The notes under the pieces are model-generated. The model was not told the origin of the DNA, made no database searches, and saw nothing but the letters and a program-made list of their open reading frames with translations. From positions 1 through 13,609 of the forward strand of contig JBBDIO010000239.1 in assembly GCA_040880365.1 (NCBI GenBank): a DNA stretch of 13,609 nucleotides. Reading direction: 5' to 3'. Numbering within the stretch: position 1 is the stretch's first letter; each line of letters starts with the position of its first letter. The translations under genes were made by a program, and so were the position numbers. This document shows positions 1 to 8,672 of the stretch, in pieces. This stretch comes from JBBDIO01 sp040880365. Its GTDB lineage: Bacteria; Chloroflexota; Anaerolineae; Caldilineales; Caldilineaceae.

Positions 1-1
1 T

Positions 2-2512
2 ACGCGCTTTGATCTCATGCAGGAAGCCTTTAATCTGGGGCTGGGGGAGCCTGGCGACTGGTTGGCCTATTATCTGGATGCGAACGGTGGCCCCCTCTTT
101 GGTGCACAGGTGACTGAACGCTTGCAGCTTTTTGATAACCGCAATCGCAACCGCACCTTTATTCTGGGCTTCGAGCCGGGACCCGAAGGGGAACCCTATC
201 GCCTGGCCGCGGTCGCGACCGGGGAACCCTATCTGGTGGCGGAACTGGTGACGCCGGTGCCGCCTGCCGCCGGGGGCGTGGAAGTTGCGCTGGCACCCGC
301 CGCCGGCGCGCCGGAGCCCATGGAGACGGCGACACCCACCGCCTTGCCGACCGAAACGGGCACGCCCACCGCGACTCTGACGCCGGAACCTAGCGCGACC
401 CCGACCGCCACCGCTACCGATACGCCGTTGCCCACGGATACACCACTGCCTACGGCAACCGCCACGCCGGGACCGATTCCCGCGATTCCTGCCGACGAAC
501 CGGCCACCGCGGCCGCGATTGTCTTCCGTTCGCCCGCCAATCTGCGTGGCGGGCCGGATACGGCCTTTGGCCTCGTGGCGCAGTTGGGCTATGGCGTGAC
601 CCTGGATCTCTATGGGGTGACCGAAGTGGGCAATTGGGTGATTGTGCGCATTACCGATCCCAATCATGAACAGACGGGCGCGCTAGGCTGGATTGCCCAG
701 GACCTCTTGCAGATTACCGCGGGTGATGTGGCGGCCTTGCCCCCCTATTCCGTGGATGGCCGCCCTCTGACGCCGCCTACGCCCGGACCGACGCCCACGC
801 CCGCGCCACCCGAACCCACCCCCACGCCCGCGCCGCGGGTGACGCCTGTATTGGCGCAGCCGGGCGTTTCGCCGCTGACCGATCTGCTGGCCCCACCCGG
901 ACCCGGCGCCGATGAGCAGATCTATACAATCGTCGCAACGGTAGGCGAATCTGTGGGTGATTCTGGGGGCGAGGCAGAGAACGCCGGTGCGTTTGGCGTC
1001 GATCCCAATGTGCCTGCCAATCCCTTTGCGCCCATTGCGGCGGTGGATGCCAATGGCGCACGCGTGCGGCTGGTCATCGACCGGGCACAGGTGCAGATCT
1101 GGTCGGGCGCGTTTGGTGTCAATCCACCCGACTGGACCGGCGCGCCGGCAGAGCTGCTCTGGCCCAATAGCGAGGTCTATGTGCTGGGCACAGCGGATGA
1201 GCTGGAACCCGACCGCATCACTGTGCAGCGCATTCGTATTGCGCGGCCGCCTTCGCAAGAACGGGTACGCTTGACGCAGACCCCAGAATTTGCCGCAGCG
1301 CTGGCGCGCAACGCGGCGGTGGCTTTGATGGGGAGCCGCGAAGCGCCGGGCATCTATTTGCTGGAGACGGAACCCGGCAGCGACGGTCCCGCGGCCAGCG
1401 GCGGCGCACTGCGTCAGTTGTGGGTAGATGAACAGGATGCGCGCTGGATTGGCGGCACACCCGCCGATGGCGTCGTGGTTGGCACCGCGGGGGATTCGCT
1501 GGGGCGCAACTGGATGACCTGGGTGCGCGACGACGGGCAGGCTGTGCGCATCACAGCCCAGCCCTTCCATGCGTTCCAGGGTGTCGCGGGTGACCGTTTT
1601 GGCGGCCTCTGGTGGATCGAAACGCCCCAGGTCGATCTGGATCAGTGGCAATTGTGGCACTATGATCCCGTGCAGGGACAGATTCTGTTGCGCGTGCGGG
1701 GCACGGGCGCGCGCTTCGGTTCGGGGTCGGCGCCTACGCCCGCGTCGTTGTCTCCGCTGCTGCTGGCCGCGCAACCTACCTTCCAGACCGATACGGGCCA
1801 GAATGATACGGGAATAGTGACCGGCGTGAACCTGTTGCTGGATACCTACGACGCCGCGGATCAGCGACTCTATACGGGCGTCTATCGGGTGCCCATTCAG
1901 TTTGGCAGCAACGGGCTGGGAGAATTTGCCGCCGATGCCCAGCTGTTGCTGGCGTCGGAAAGCTATCGCGGCCCGCTGGAGGTGAACCCGGATCAAACAC
2001 GCCTGGCCTATTTTATCTACGATCCCGAACATCCCAGCCTGACTTCGGGCTTTATCCAGCCATCGAACACTGTGCGTGTCTTGTCGCTGGATCCTTCGGG
2101 CGCGGTATCCATTCGCACGGTCTATGCCACCGAAAATCGGTTTGAATTCCTGGCCCCCAATCTGGTCTGGCTCGATGCCAACCGGCTGATTGTGGCGCGC
2201 AGCCGCTTTGCCGCGGGCGAAATGTTTGCGCTGGATCGCTTTGGCATGACCCAGATTCGCCTGCCGTCCACCGCAGAGGGCACCGTGGAGGTGGGCAGCT
2301 ATCTGCTACCCAACCAGCGCGAATTGCGCGACTTTGCCGCGTGCCGCGAAGATGCGCATGTGCTGGCGATTGTGGCAACCGAAAACAACGAACTGGAACT
2401 GGTGCGCTGGGACGGTGAGCAACGCCCAGTACCCCTTTTCTTGCTGCCGCCCGATCAGACGCGCACTTTTGTGTGTTGGCAGGCGCCCGATGCATTGGTA
2501 GACGGCCCCTAG
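2..2512 (+). CDS. SH3-like domain protein with Thr-Pro-rich linkers, 5' end missing
   Basis: The frame is open from base 2 to the stop at 2510-2512. The first Met (base 17) has no signal peptide or convincing ribosome site, so the true start is probably upstream of the window. Counting from that Met (831 residues): residues 1-100 are a globular segment; about 104-152 are a Thr-Pro-Ala linker; about 168-234 look like a bacterial SH3 (SH3_3-type) domain, with NLRGGPDT near 175-182, GNWVIVRI near 205-212 and a closing GWIAQDLLQI; 251-277 are a second Pro-Thr linker. Residues 300-410 are beta-rich, and 440-830 hold repeated Trp/Asp-rich beta segments (such as LWWIE and QLWHYD) that could be a propeller-like fold. 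GAFGV[DN]P occurs twice (324-330, 364-370). Such linkers are typical of exported Chloroflexota proteins, and SH3b domains often bind cell-wall or surface ligands. Export and a wall-binding or sensing role are inferred; no catalytic motif was seen. Confidence 0.75.
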   Translation, partial: TRFDLMQEAFNLGLGEPGDWLAYYLDANGGPLFGAQVTERLQLFDNRNRNRTFILGFEPGPEGEPYRLAAVATGEPYLVAELVTPVPPAAGGVEVALAPAAGAPEPMETATPTALPTETGTPTATLTPEPSATPTATATDTPLPTDTPLPTATATPGPIPAIPADEPATAAAIVFRSPANLRGGPDTAFGLVAQLGYGVTLDLYGVTEVGNWVIVRITDPNHEQTGALGWIAQDLLQITAGDVAALPPYSVDGRPLTPPTPGPTPTPAPPEPTPTPAPRVTPVLAQPGVSPLTDLLAPPGPGADEQIYTIVATVGESVGDSGGEAENAGAFGVDPNVPANPFAPIAAVDANGARVRLVIDRAQVQIWSGAFGVNPPDWTGAPAELLWPNSEVYVLGTADELEPDRITVQRIRIARPPSQERVRLTQTPEFAAALARNAAVALMGSREAPGIYLLETEPGSDGPAASGGALRQLWVDEQDARWIGGTPADGVVVGTAGDSLGRNWMTWVRDDGQAVRITAQPFHAFQGVAGDRFGGLWWIETPQVDLDQWQLWHYDPVQGQILLRVRGTGARFGSGSAPTPASLSPLLLAAQPTFQTDTGQNDTGIVTGVNLLLDTYDAADQRLYTGVYRVPIQFGSNGLGEFAADAQLLLASESYRGPLEVNPDQTRLAYFIYDPEHPSLTSGFIQPSNTVRVLSLDPSGAVSIRTVYATENRFEFLAPNLVWLDANRLIVARSRFAAGEMFALDRFGMTQIRLPSTAEGTVEVGSYLLPNQRELRDFAACREDAHVLAIVATENNELELVRWDGEQRPVPLFLLPPDQTRTFVCWQAPDALVDGP

Positions 2513-2580
2513 ACAGGGCGTTTTCACACACGGCGTTTAGCCACAGGACAGATTTCAGACGGGACGGATTCGCGACTGCC

Positions 2581-3369
2581 ATGCCTGCCAACTTTTTCGA
2601 TAGCGATTCCCAATGGGCGCTTTTTGCGACCTGGGTCGATTTGCTCCTGGCCGTGGTGGGCCTGTTGCTGATTACGCTTATTGCCATTTGGCTGCGCCAG
2701 CAAACCGTTCACTGGTTTCGCATCATCCTCGCCACATTTCTGATCGCGCTCACACTGTGCATTGCCGCCTATTCTCTCTTTGTGGTGCCGATTTATTCTG
2801 TGGGCTGTCCGGGTGGCTGCCCAGGCTGGCGCGGTTTTCCTATCCGCTTTGCGCGTATCGAACTCAACGGCATCAGTCAGATTGGCACGCTGGATTTCCT
2901 GCTGAATCTGCTCATGTTGTGGCTGATGTGGATGGGCGCGGTGCTCATCTGGGGACTGATTGGCTATGTGCTGAGCTGGTCCAATCGCTCGTGGCGCTCG
3001 CGCCTGTTGCTGGTCCTGTTGATGGCGATTCTGCCGTGGGCGCTCTTGCCGCGCCTCATCGATCCACCCCAGCCCACCGCCCGGGGCGAGGAGCTGCGGC
3101 TGGCGGTGAATGCGATCCGCTCTGCCGAATACACCTATGGCATCACCGGACCGTGGGTGCAGCGGTTGGCGCTGGAAGATATGCGGACCATTGTGCCCGA
3201 AGTGGGTGCAGAGACGCTCTTTGGCGATACGCCGGTCAATCAGGTATGTCTGCGCGGCTATACCTATTTCTATCTGCCCTGGTTGCGCTATCGCATCACA
3301 CTGGATCCCAGCGGGGTCACGGCGTTGAGCCTGGCCGAGGTGCCGCTGGAAGGTTCGTGTTGGGAATAG
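2581..3369 (+). CDS. Four-helix membrane protein with extracytoplasmic cysteines, function unknown
   Basis: This 262-residue protein begins 68 bases after the preceding stop, on the same strand. Predicted membrane helices lie near 16-38, 44-70, 104-130 and 141-157. Basic residues after helix 1 (RQQTVHWFR) and between helices 3 and 4 (SNRSWRSR) put those loops in the cytoplasm under the positive-inside rule. The 71-103 loop and the C-terminal domain of about 105 residues would then be outside. The outer loop carries CPGGCPGW (Cys76, Cys80), and the C-terminal domain has Cys223 and Cys260, so disulfides are possible. I recognise no family. The frame is open further upstream to a GTG at 2473 inside the previous gene. 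I chose the ATG at 2581 because it sits just before the first helix, although no strong ribosome site precedes it. It may be co-transcribed with the gene before it. Confidence 0.65.
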   Translation: MPANFFDSDSQWALFATWVDLLLAVVGLLLITLIAIWLRQQTVHWFRIILATFLIALTLCIAAYSLFVVPIYSVGCPGGCPGWRGFPIRFARIELNGISQIGTLDFLLNLLMLWLMWMGAVLIWGLIGYVLSWSNRSWRSRLLLVLLMAILPWALLPRLIDPPQPTARGEELRLAVNAIRSAEYTYGITGPWVQRLALEDMRTIVPEVGAETLFGDTPVNQVCLRGYTYFYLPWLRYRITLDPSGVTALSLAEVPLEGSCWE

Positions 3370-3375
3370 CGCGTG

Positions 3376-5370
3376 CTATGCCAGATCCAGCACAGGCTCG
3401 AGTTGGGCCGCTTCACAACGCATGACATCGGCAAAGTGGGCGCGCTGTTCGTGATTGCCCAGAATCGCGACCATATCGCCGTTGTCAAATGCGTAGTCTG
3501 GGTTCGGATTTGTAATCAGATCGCCCGCGTGGAGCACAGCCACTACCGACGCGCCCGTGCGGCTGCGCACATCCAGCTCCTGGATCGATTCACCGATCAT
3601 AGGACTGGACTCGGGTACCTTCATCCACTCCAGTTCCATGAGCCGTTGCGCGTTTTGCATGGTGGCGACCATATCATACGCATTCTGCGCATGATAGAGC
3701 GGACCATAGAGATCCTGGCGCACGCCATCGGTGAAACGCTGAATTTCCTGGGCCGAAAATTTCAGATGGAGCAGGGCCTGACGGGTCAACTCCATGCCTG
3801 CCTCGAATTCGGGCTGCACGACTTCGTAGACACCCATTTCGTGCAGTTTTTCCATTTCTTCGATACTTTCCACGCGGGCCACAATATGGAGATCCGGGCG
3901 CAGCCGGTGCACCAGATTGACGACCGTGCGCGTAATTTCCAGCGTGGGCGTGGTGATCAGTATGAGCCGCGCCTTTTCAATGCCCGCGGCTTCCATCACG
4001 ACTTCCTGGCTGGCATCTCCATAAATGACAGGAATGCCCCGCTCCTTGCACTGGTCGATCCGTTTTTGATCCAGTTCCACCGCTACATAATTCAAGCCCA
4101 GCCGTTGGAGTACTCCTGCCAGATATTGCCCCACGCGCCCCGCACCTGCGATGACGACATGGTTGTCCAGCCCTTCATCGGGCAGGTTGATCGACTGGAG
4201 CGGTTCGTATTTGAAATATTTTTTGCGCAGAGCATAGAGCGGGCCGACGGCGCTGGCGGCGATGGGCGTCACAATCATGGTGATGAAGGCAACCGACAGG
4301 ATGAGCGAATAGAGTTCTGGCTCGATGGAGTTGGACTGGATGCCCGTGCGCGCCAGCACGAACGAAAATTCGCCGACCTGGAACATGCCGATCCCCAACG
4401 CCAGGGGCATGACATTGCGATAGCCAAATGCCAGGCTGATGCCCCCAAAGATGGCGGCTTTGGCAACGGCAACGATCAGTACAATGATCAATACCATTTG
4501 CCAGTTGGCGATCAGGTAATCAATCTCCAGCAACATGCCGACGGAGACGAAAAAGATGAGTGCGAACAAATCGCGCAGAGGAATAATATCGCTCAACGCC
4601 TGATAGCTATGGTCCGATTCGCTCAATACCATGCCCGCGACGAATGCGCCGAACGCGAACGATAGCCCGAACAGATAGGTGCCATAGCCCACGCCCAGCC
4701 CAATCGCGGTGACACACAGGAGAAATAACTCGCGCGAATTCCAGCGGGCAATATAGGCCATCAGTTTGGGGATGATGCGCGTGCCGCCATAGATCATGAC
4801 TATCACAAAGAGCGCCGCGCGCAGGATGGCCCACCCGACCGCAGGCAGACCGGCTTCCAGGTTGCTCAGTTCCGGCAGAATGATCATCATGGGCACAATG
4901 GCCAGGTCCTGCACAATCAGCATCCCAATCATCACCCGGCTGGAGAGGGTGCCCATGCGCCCCTGGCTCATGAGGGTTTTGAGCACAACCATCGTGCTCG
5001 AAAGCGCAATCATGGCGCCAAACCACAGCGAGATATACCAGGACCAACCGAAAAGGGCGCCGACGCCCCAGCCCACTGCAATGGTCAGCGCCATCTGAAT
5101 GGGCGTGCCGATCAGGGCAATTTTGCGGACGGGCGCCAGTTCTTTGAACGAAAATTCGATGCCCAGCGCAAAGAGCAACAAGCCCACGCCAATCTCGGCC
5201 AATAGTTCGATATCGTGGGCATCGGAGACCGAAATCAGGCCGGTATTCGGTCCCACGATGATGCCTGCCACGATGTAACCGAGAATCAGCGGCTGGCGCA
5301 AGCGCTGGGCGATGAGGCCACCGACCAGCGCGGCGACGACAATGATGGCGATATCAGCTGCAATTCCCAT
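3376..5370 (-). CDS. CPA2-family cation:proton antiporter (KefB/KefC type) with RCK domain
   Basis: The 664-residue protein has an N-terminal Na+/H+ exchanger domain of about 12 membrane segments (roughly 1-380). It carries the family's LIVQDLAIVP motif (Gln154, Asp155; the Asp is the usual ion-coupling residue), a membrane Lys304 in VAKAAIFG, and the QVGEFSFVLA segment (331-340). A TrkA-N/RCK domain follows at about 403-525, with the Rossmann loop GAGRVG (409-414), acidic Glu432/Asp434 at the end of strand 2, and YGDAS at 450-454. A TrkA-C domain spans about 580-650. Family knowledge: these inner-membrane proteins exchange K+ or Na+ for protons, and nucleotide or small-ligand binding to the RCK module gates them. 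Glutathione control as in E. coli KefC cannot be inferred here. The start is well supported by AAGGAGAT just upstream. The gene is divergent from the kinase and ends 6 bases from the stop of the converging upstream gene, with no clear terminator between them. Confidence 0.93.
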   Translation of the reverse strand: MGIAADIAIIVVAALVGGLIAQRLRQPLILGYIVAGIIVGPNTGLISVSDAHDIELLAEIGVGLLLFALGIEFSFKELAPVRKIALIGTPIQMALTIAVGWGVGALFGWSWYISLWFGAMIALSSTMVVLKTLMSQGRMGTLSSRVMIGMLIVQDLAIVPMMIILPELSNLEAGLPAVGWAILRAALFVIVMIYGGTRIIPKLMAYIARWNSRELFLLCVTAIGLGVGYGTYLFGLSFAFGAFVAGMVLSESDHSYQALSDIIPLRDLFALIFFVSVGMLLEIDYLIANWQMVLIIVLIVAVAKAAIFGGISLAFGYRNVMPLALGIGMFQVGEFSFVLARTGIQSNSIEPELYSLILSVAFITMIVTPIAASAVGPLYALRKKYFKYEPLQSINLPDEGLDNHVVIAGAGRVGQYLAGVLQRLGLNYVAVELDQKRIDQCKERGIPVIYGDASQEVVMEAAGIEKARLILITTPTLEITRTVVNLVHRLRPDLHIVARVESIEEMEKLHEMGVYEVVQPEFEAGMELTRQALLHLKFSAQEIQRFTDGVRQDLYGPLYHAQNAYDMVATMQNAQRLMELEWMKVPESSPMIGESIQELDVRSRTGASVVAVLHAGDLITNPNPDYAFDNGDMVAILGNHEQRAHFADVMRCEAAQLEPVLDLA

Positions 5371-5380
5371 AAATCTCCTT
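5371..5380 (-). promoter_or_regulatory. Ribosome binding site of the antiporter gene
   Basis: Read on the minus strand this is AAGGAGATTT immediately before the ATG. The purine core AAGGAG is a near-complete Shine-Dalgarno match at normal spacing, and it fixes the antiporter start. Confidence 0.85.
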
Positions 5381-5604
5381 TATGATGCGTTTACAGAAAA
5401 TCGGTCGCGGTGTATGATTTGAACTGGCAACCGCAGACTGATACACGATTGGATACTGGTCGGCTTCGTGGTTTTCAGATGGGCCGATGGCTTTAAGCTA
5501 ACCGCGGTACATTCATCGCCCAGCAGACAGTTTCAGGACGGCGGGCTGCTGGATGCAGCAGGCTAACACAACCGATCATTTTTAGTCAGCAATGTGAGAC
5601 CCCA
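5381..5604. promoter_or_regulatory. Divergent intergenic region with three CAGCAG/CTGCTG segments
   Basis: This gap must hold the promoters for both the antiporter (leftward) and the kinase (rightward). I see no convincing -35/-10 pair on either strand. It does contain CCAGCAG at 5520-5526, CTGCTGG at 5546-5552 and CAGCAG at 5556-5561. The middle segment can pair with either neighbour: CTGCTG-GATG-CAGCAG forms a tight 6-bp hairpin, while CCAGCAG/CTGCTGG forms a 7-bp stem with a 19-base loop. This could be an operator dyad or a weak switch in the kinase leader, or chance. Confidence 0.35.
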
Positions 5605-6669
5605 ATGGCGCGCAAGGTACCACTACCCACTCTTCCCACGCTCTCTGGTCGGAAACTTCACCGGTTTGCCTTCTATCTGACAGTGGGCTATCTGCTCGTG
5701 TGTGCGCTGTATATTACGATATCCGGCGCAATCGTGCTCCAGGTGGCACAGTCGCCGCTGGAGCTAGCCCGGTTGGAACTGTGGAAAGGGCTGGCCTTTG
5801 TCGGTTTTACGTCGGTCCTATTCTACTTCATCGCCCGGACATTGGTGAACCGCATTCTGCGTCAGGAAAACGAGTTGACCGAGCAGCGGCACGCCCTGCT
5901 GGAAATGGAGACACGCGCGGCAGCGGGGATTATGGCGGCGTCGGTTGCACATGACATTAAAAATGTCTTGACGCTTTTTAATTACCAGCTCTATCGCCTG
6001 GATCATGTTCATGTCAAACCCATCGATCAGACCAAAGTTGTACGCGAAATGGGCGAGGCGGTGGACCGTCTCAACGGGCTTGCCGTGCGCTTGCTGGCCC
6101 TGAGCCGCACCGGTGTCAGCGAAGCGCCTGCCAACGAGGATTTGGGCCAGATTCTGCGCGACAATGTAGACTTTATGGGTCTGCATGAACTGGTACGCAC
6201 TTGCGAATTGAAACTCGATGTGCGCGCCCCGGTGCTGATGCAGGTGCGGCGTGGACTCATTGACCAGATGCTGCTGAATCTGATTTTGAACGCAGCCGAA
6301 GCCATCAACGGGCATGGCGCGATTCACGTGATGTTGGATCGACAGCACAGCGATGCGGTCATCGAGGTGCATGACAGCGGCACGGGCATCTCGCACGCAG
6401 AGCAAAATACACTCTTTGAAGTGTTCTATACCACAAAACCGTCGGGTCACGGCCTGGGCCTATTCACGGTGAAGGCCTGCGCCGAATTGCATCACGGGCA
6501 GGTGACAGTGGTGGCCTCGCCCCTGGGTGGGGCCTGTTTTCGTATTCGCCTGCCGCTGGATGGTCACGTTGCGTCTGCAAAAAGCGCCGAAACAGTTTCC
6601 GCAGACATAGACGCGAAGAACGCAGAGCAGGCCCACACGGTTGGCATCGCGACGCGTGAAAGCCGATAG
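5605..6669 (+). CDS. Membrane sensor histidine kinase with minimal sensor region
   Basis: The 354-residue protein has two helices near 21-47 and 60-81, joined by only about 12-14 residues, so there is no extracytoplasmic sensor domain and no HAMP. A short coiled-coil-like linker (84-105) leads to the dimerisation/phosphoacceptor motif AASVAHDIKN with His116. The HATPase domain has the N box LILNAAEA (Asn229), G1 box DSGTG (257-261), F box FEVFYTTKPS and G2 box GHGLGLF (281-287). The kinase should therefore be active in ATP binding and autophosphorylation. The H-box HDIKN and the overall layout recall NtrB/PAS-type kinases (family-level knowledge). Residues 321-354 form an Ala-rich tail after the catalytic domain. 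The start has only a weak GAG-type ribosome site. No response regulator lies in the window. The position between two ion/anion transporters suggests, but does not show, control of transport or ion homeostasis. Confidence 0.9.
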   Translation: MARKVPLPTLPTLSGRKLHRFAFYLTVGYLLVCALYITISGAIVLQVAQSPLELARLELWKGLAFVGFTSVLFYFIARTLVNRILRQENELTEQRHALLEMETRAAAGIMAASVAHDIKNVLTLFNYQLYRLDHVHVKPIDQTKVVREMGEAVDRLNGLAVRLLALSRTGVSEAPANEDLGQILRDNVDFMGLHELVRTCELKLDVRAPVLMQVRRGLIDQMLLNLILNAAEAINGHGAIHVMLDRQHSDAVIEVHDSGTGISHAEQNTLFEVFYTTKPSGHGLGLFTVKACAELHHGQVTVVASPLGGACFRIRLPLDGHVASAKSAETVSADIDAKNAEQAHTVGIATRESR

Positions 6670-6696
6670 AATAATAGAGGGCCACAGCCAGGTTAG

Positions 6697-6750
6697 CGGC
6701 ATAGTTGGCGGCATATTGGTGTCAGAAAACTTGTGCGACATAATCGGCGC
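6697..6750 (+). promoter_or_regulatory. Candidate promoter with repeated CGGCATA boxes before the SLC13 gene
   Basis: CGGCATA occurs at 6697-6703 and again 12 bases later at 6709-6715. The second copy overlaps TTGGTG (6716-6721), which is followed after 17 bases by CATAAT (6739-6744), a plausible -35/-10 pair with 3/6 and 5/6 matches to the sigma70-type consensus. The same set of boxes recurs before the binding-protein gene near 8702-8745. The promoter and operator roles are inferred. Confidence 0.4.
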
Positions 6751-6820
6751 CTATTACGATACGGCCATAGGGCAGTTGACCCGCGCAACCATGAAGTGAA
6801 TGACAGGGTAGAGGATTCTG

Positions 6821-8602
6821 GTGCCATTTAACGAGATTTTTGTGTTTGCCACGTTGGGCGCAGCGTTGGTGCTGTTTGTAGGCGGTTGGGTTCGGTATGA
6901 TGTGGTGGCGTTGCTGGCGTTGCTAGCGGTGACCGTGGTCGGCATTGTACCCGGCAACGCGGCCTTTATGGGCTTTGGTCATCCGGCGGTCGTGACGGTG
7001 GTGGCGGTGCTGGTCATCAGTCGCGGGTTGCTCAATGCCGGGCTGGTGGATAGTCTGGCCCGACTTTTGGGGCGGGTCGGCGAGAATTTTACACTGCAAT
7101 TGGCGGCGCTGTTGGCCGTGGTCACCATCTGTTCGGCCTTTATGAACAATGTGGGCGCGCTGGCATTGGTGATGCCGGTTGCGATTCGGGTTGCCCGGCG
7201 CAGCCGCCGTTCGCCCGGCCTCTATCTCATGCCTCTGGCGTTTGCTTCGCTGTTGGGCGGGATGACCACCTTGATTGGTACGCCCCCCAATGTGATTATT
7301 GCCACTTTTCGGGCCGATGTGAACGGTCAGCCATTTGGTATCTTCGATTTTGCGCCCGTCGGCGTGGGGATTGCGCTGGTGGGGCTAGTCTATATCGGAT
7401 TGGTAGGCTGGCGATTGGTGCCCCAGCGCAGCAGCCCCGCCACGACCGATATCTTCCATATCGAAGATTACAGCACCGAAGTCCAGGTGCGCGCCGATTC
7501 CCGGCTCATCGGTAAATCGCTCTTTGATCTCAAAGGGATGATTGATGCCGATGTGGTTGTGCTCACGCTCATTCGCGGCGACCGCCGAATTCCCGCGCCC
7601 TCCAGCTATGAAATTCTGATTGCCGACGATATCCTGATCGTGGAAGCCGGCTCTTCGGACGATCTGCAAGAACTGCTGGACGTGGCAAAGCTGGATCTGC
7701 TGCACAGCAAGAAGATCAAACGCGATGCGTTGGGCGATGACAACATCGTGGTCACCGAGGCCGTGGTGACTTCAGATTCGCTCATGGTCGGTCACACGGT
7801 CATCAGTCTGAATCTGCGCTGGCGCCATGGCGTGAATCTGCTGGCGGTGGCGCGTCAGGGTGAACGACTGAGTGATCGATTGAGCGCAATTCGCTTTCGT
7901 GCGGGCGATATTCTGCTGTTGCAAGGACCCCAGCAGGCGTTGCGTCGCGCGCTGACCAATCTGGGCTGTCTGCCCCTGGCCGACCGCGACCTGCAAATCG
8001 GCAAACCGCGCCGGCTGCTATTTTCGCTGGGACTGTTTGGCGTGGCGCTGACCGCGGCTACGCTGGGCTTTTTGCCGATTCAGACCGCATTGGTGATGGC
8101 AGGGTTGGGCATGGTCCTGACGCGGATTCTGTCGCTGCGCGAGGCGTATGACGCGGTGGATTGGCCCATCATCGTATTGCTGGGCGCCATGATTCCGGTG
8201 GGTGAAGCGTTGGAGATTACCGGCGGCGCGCAGCGCATTGCCGAGGGTCTCTATCTGCTCAGTGGGCAGTTTTCGCCGCTCATCACACTGATAATCCTGC
8301 TGCTAGGCTCCATGTTTCTTTCAGATCTCATCAATAATGCCGCGGCCGCGGTGCTGCTGGCCCCCATTGCCATGGGGCTGGCCCAGGCCCTGGGCGCAAA
8401 TCCGGATCCCTTTCTCATGGCGGTCGGCATTGGCGCATCGTGTGCATTTCTCACGCCGATTGGTCATCAATCCAATACGCTGGTCATGGGGCCGGGGGGC
8501 TATCGCTTTGGCGATTACTGGCGCATGGGGCTGCCGCTGGAGATTCTCATCCTGGTGGTGGGCATCCCACTGTTGCTGTGGTTTTGGCCTTTGGGCATTT
8601 GA
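6821..8602 (+). CDS. SLC13/DASS-family permease with two TrkA-C domains
   Basis: The 593-residue protein starts at GTG, with GAGG at 6811-6814 six bases upstream. Membrane half one (1-200) contains the MNN motif at 108-110 and GTPPN at 153-157. Half two (395-593) contains SDLINNAAAA (501-510) and PIGHQSNTL (546-554). These paired Asn/Thr hairpin motifs are the duplicated substrate- and Na+-binding signatures of the divalent anion symporter superfamily. Between the halves are two TrkA-C (RCK_C)-like domains, about 215-290 (VRADSRLIGKSL) and 305-385 (VVTSDSLMVGHTV). This is the layout of the SAC1/sulfur-deprivation-type permeases annotated as SLC13 or CitMHS. Likely substrates are sulfate or another divalent anion or dicarboxylate; the sequence does not decide. 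The TrkA-C pair probably senses a cytosolic ligand. It lies 151 bases after the kinase with its own candidate promoter. Confidence 0.9.
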   Translation: MPFNEIFVFATLGAALVLFVGGWVRYDVVALLALLAVTVVGIVPGNAAFMGFGHPAVVTVVAVLVISRGLLNAGLVDSLARLLGRVGENFTLQLAALLAVVTICSAFMNNVGALALVMPVAIRVARRSRRSPGLYLMPLAFASLLGGMTTLIGTPPNVIIATFRADVNGQPFGIFDFAPVGVGIALVGLVYIGLVGWRLVPQRSSPATTDIFHIEDYSTEVQVRADSRLIGKSLFDLKGMIDADVVVLTLIRGDRRIPAPSSYEILIADDILIVEAGSSDDLQELLDVAKLDLLHSKKIKRDALGDDNIVVTEAVVTSDSLMVGHTVISLNLRWRHGVNLLAVARQGERLSDRLSAIRFRAGDILLLQGPQQALRRALTNLGCLPLADRDLQIGKPRRLLFSLGLFGVALTAATLGFLPIQTALVMAGLGMVLTRILSLREAYDAVDWPIIVLLGAMIPVGEALEITGGAQRIAEGLYLLSGQFSPLITLIILLLGSMFLSDLINNAAAAVLLAPIAMGLAQALGANPDPFLMAVGIGASCAFLTPIGHQSNTLVMGPGGYRFGDYWRMGLPLEILILVVGIPLLLWFWPLGI

Positions 8603-8621
8603 ACCGGCAGGGGGTGGCGCT

Positions 8622-8655
8622 GGGCCGGCCCGGGGTTCGAAATCGCGGGCGCGAT
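8622..8655 (+). other. GC-rich inverted repeats downstream of the SLC13 gene
   Basis: The self-complementary GGGCCGGCCC (8622-8631) is followed by ATCGC-GGGC-GCGAT (8642-8655), a 5-bp hairpin with a 4-base loop. These may end or stabilise the SLC13 transcript. No run of T follows, so a standard intrinsic terminator is not supported. Confidence 0.25.
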
Positions 8656-8672
8656 AGCGTGCGCGGCAGAGC

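Noticed and set aside
683..2032. Open frame of 449 codons on the minus strand opposite the SH3-domain gene
   Set aside because: The product is Arg/Gln/His-rich without domain features, and the opposite frame continues as one coherent protein.
3373..4665. Plus-strand open frame of 430 codons opposite the antiporter
   Set aside because: The antiporter has a full set of family motifs and a strong ribosome site. The plus-strand product is His/Gln/Arg-rich and unrelated to anything recognisable.
6590..6666. GACGCGAAGAACGCAGAG-like text at the end of the kinase gene as a dispersed repeat fused to the gene
   Set aside because: It resembles simple repeats seen in many environmental genomes, but only one copy is visible here and the reading frame is intact, so there is nothing to support it.
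8630..8660. TTCGAAA preceded by GG, resembling the T-arm of a tRNA
   Set aside because: The flanking bases do not form a 5-bp T stem, and no anticodon or acceptor stem can be built around it.
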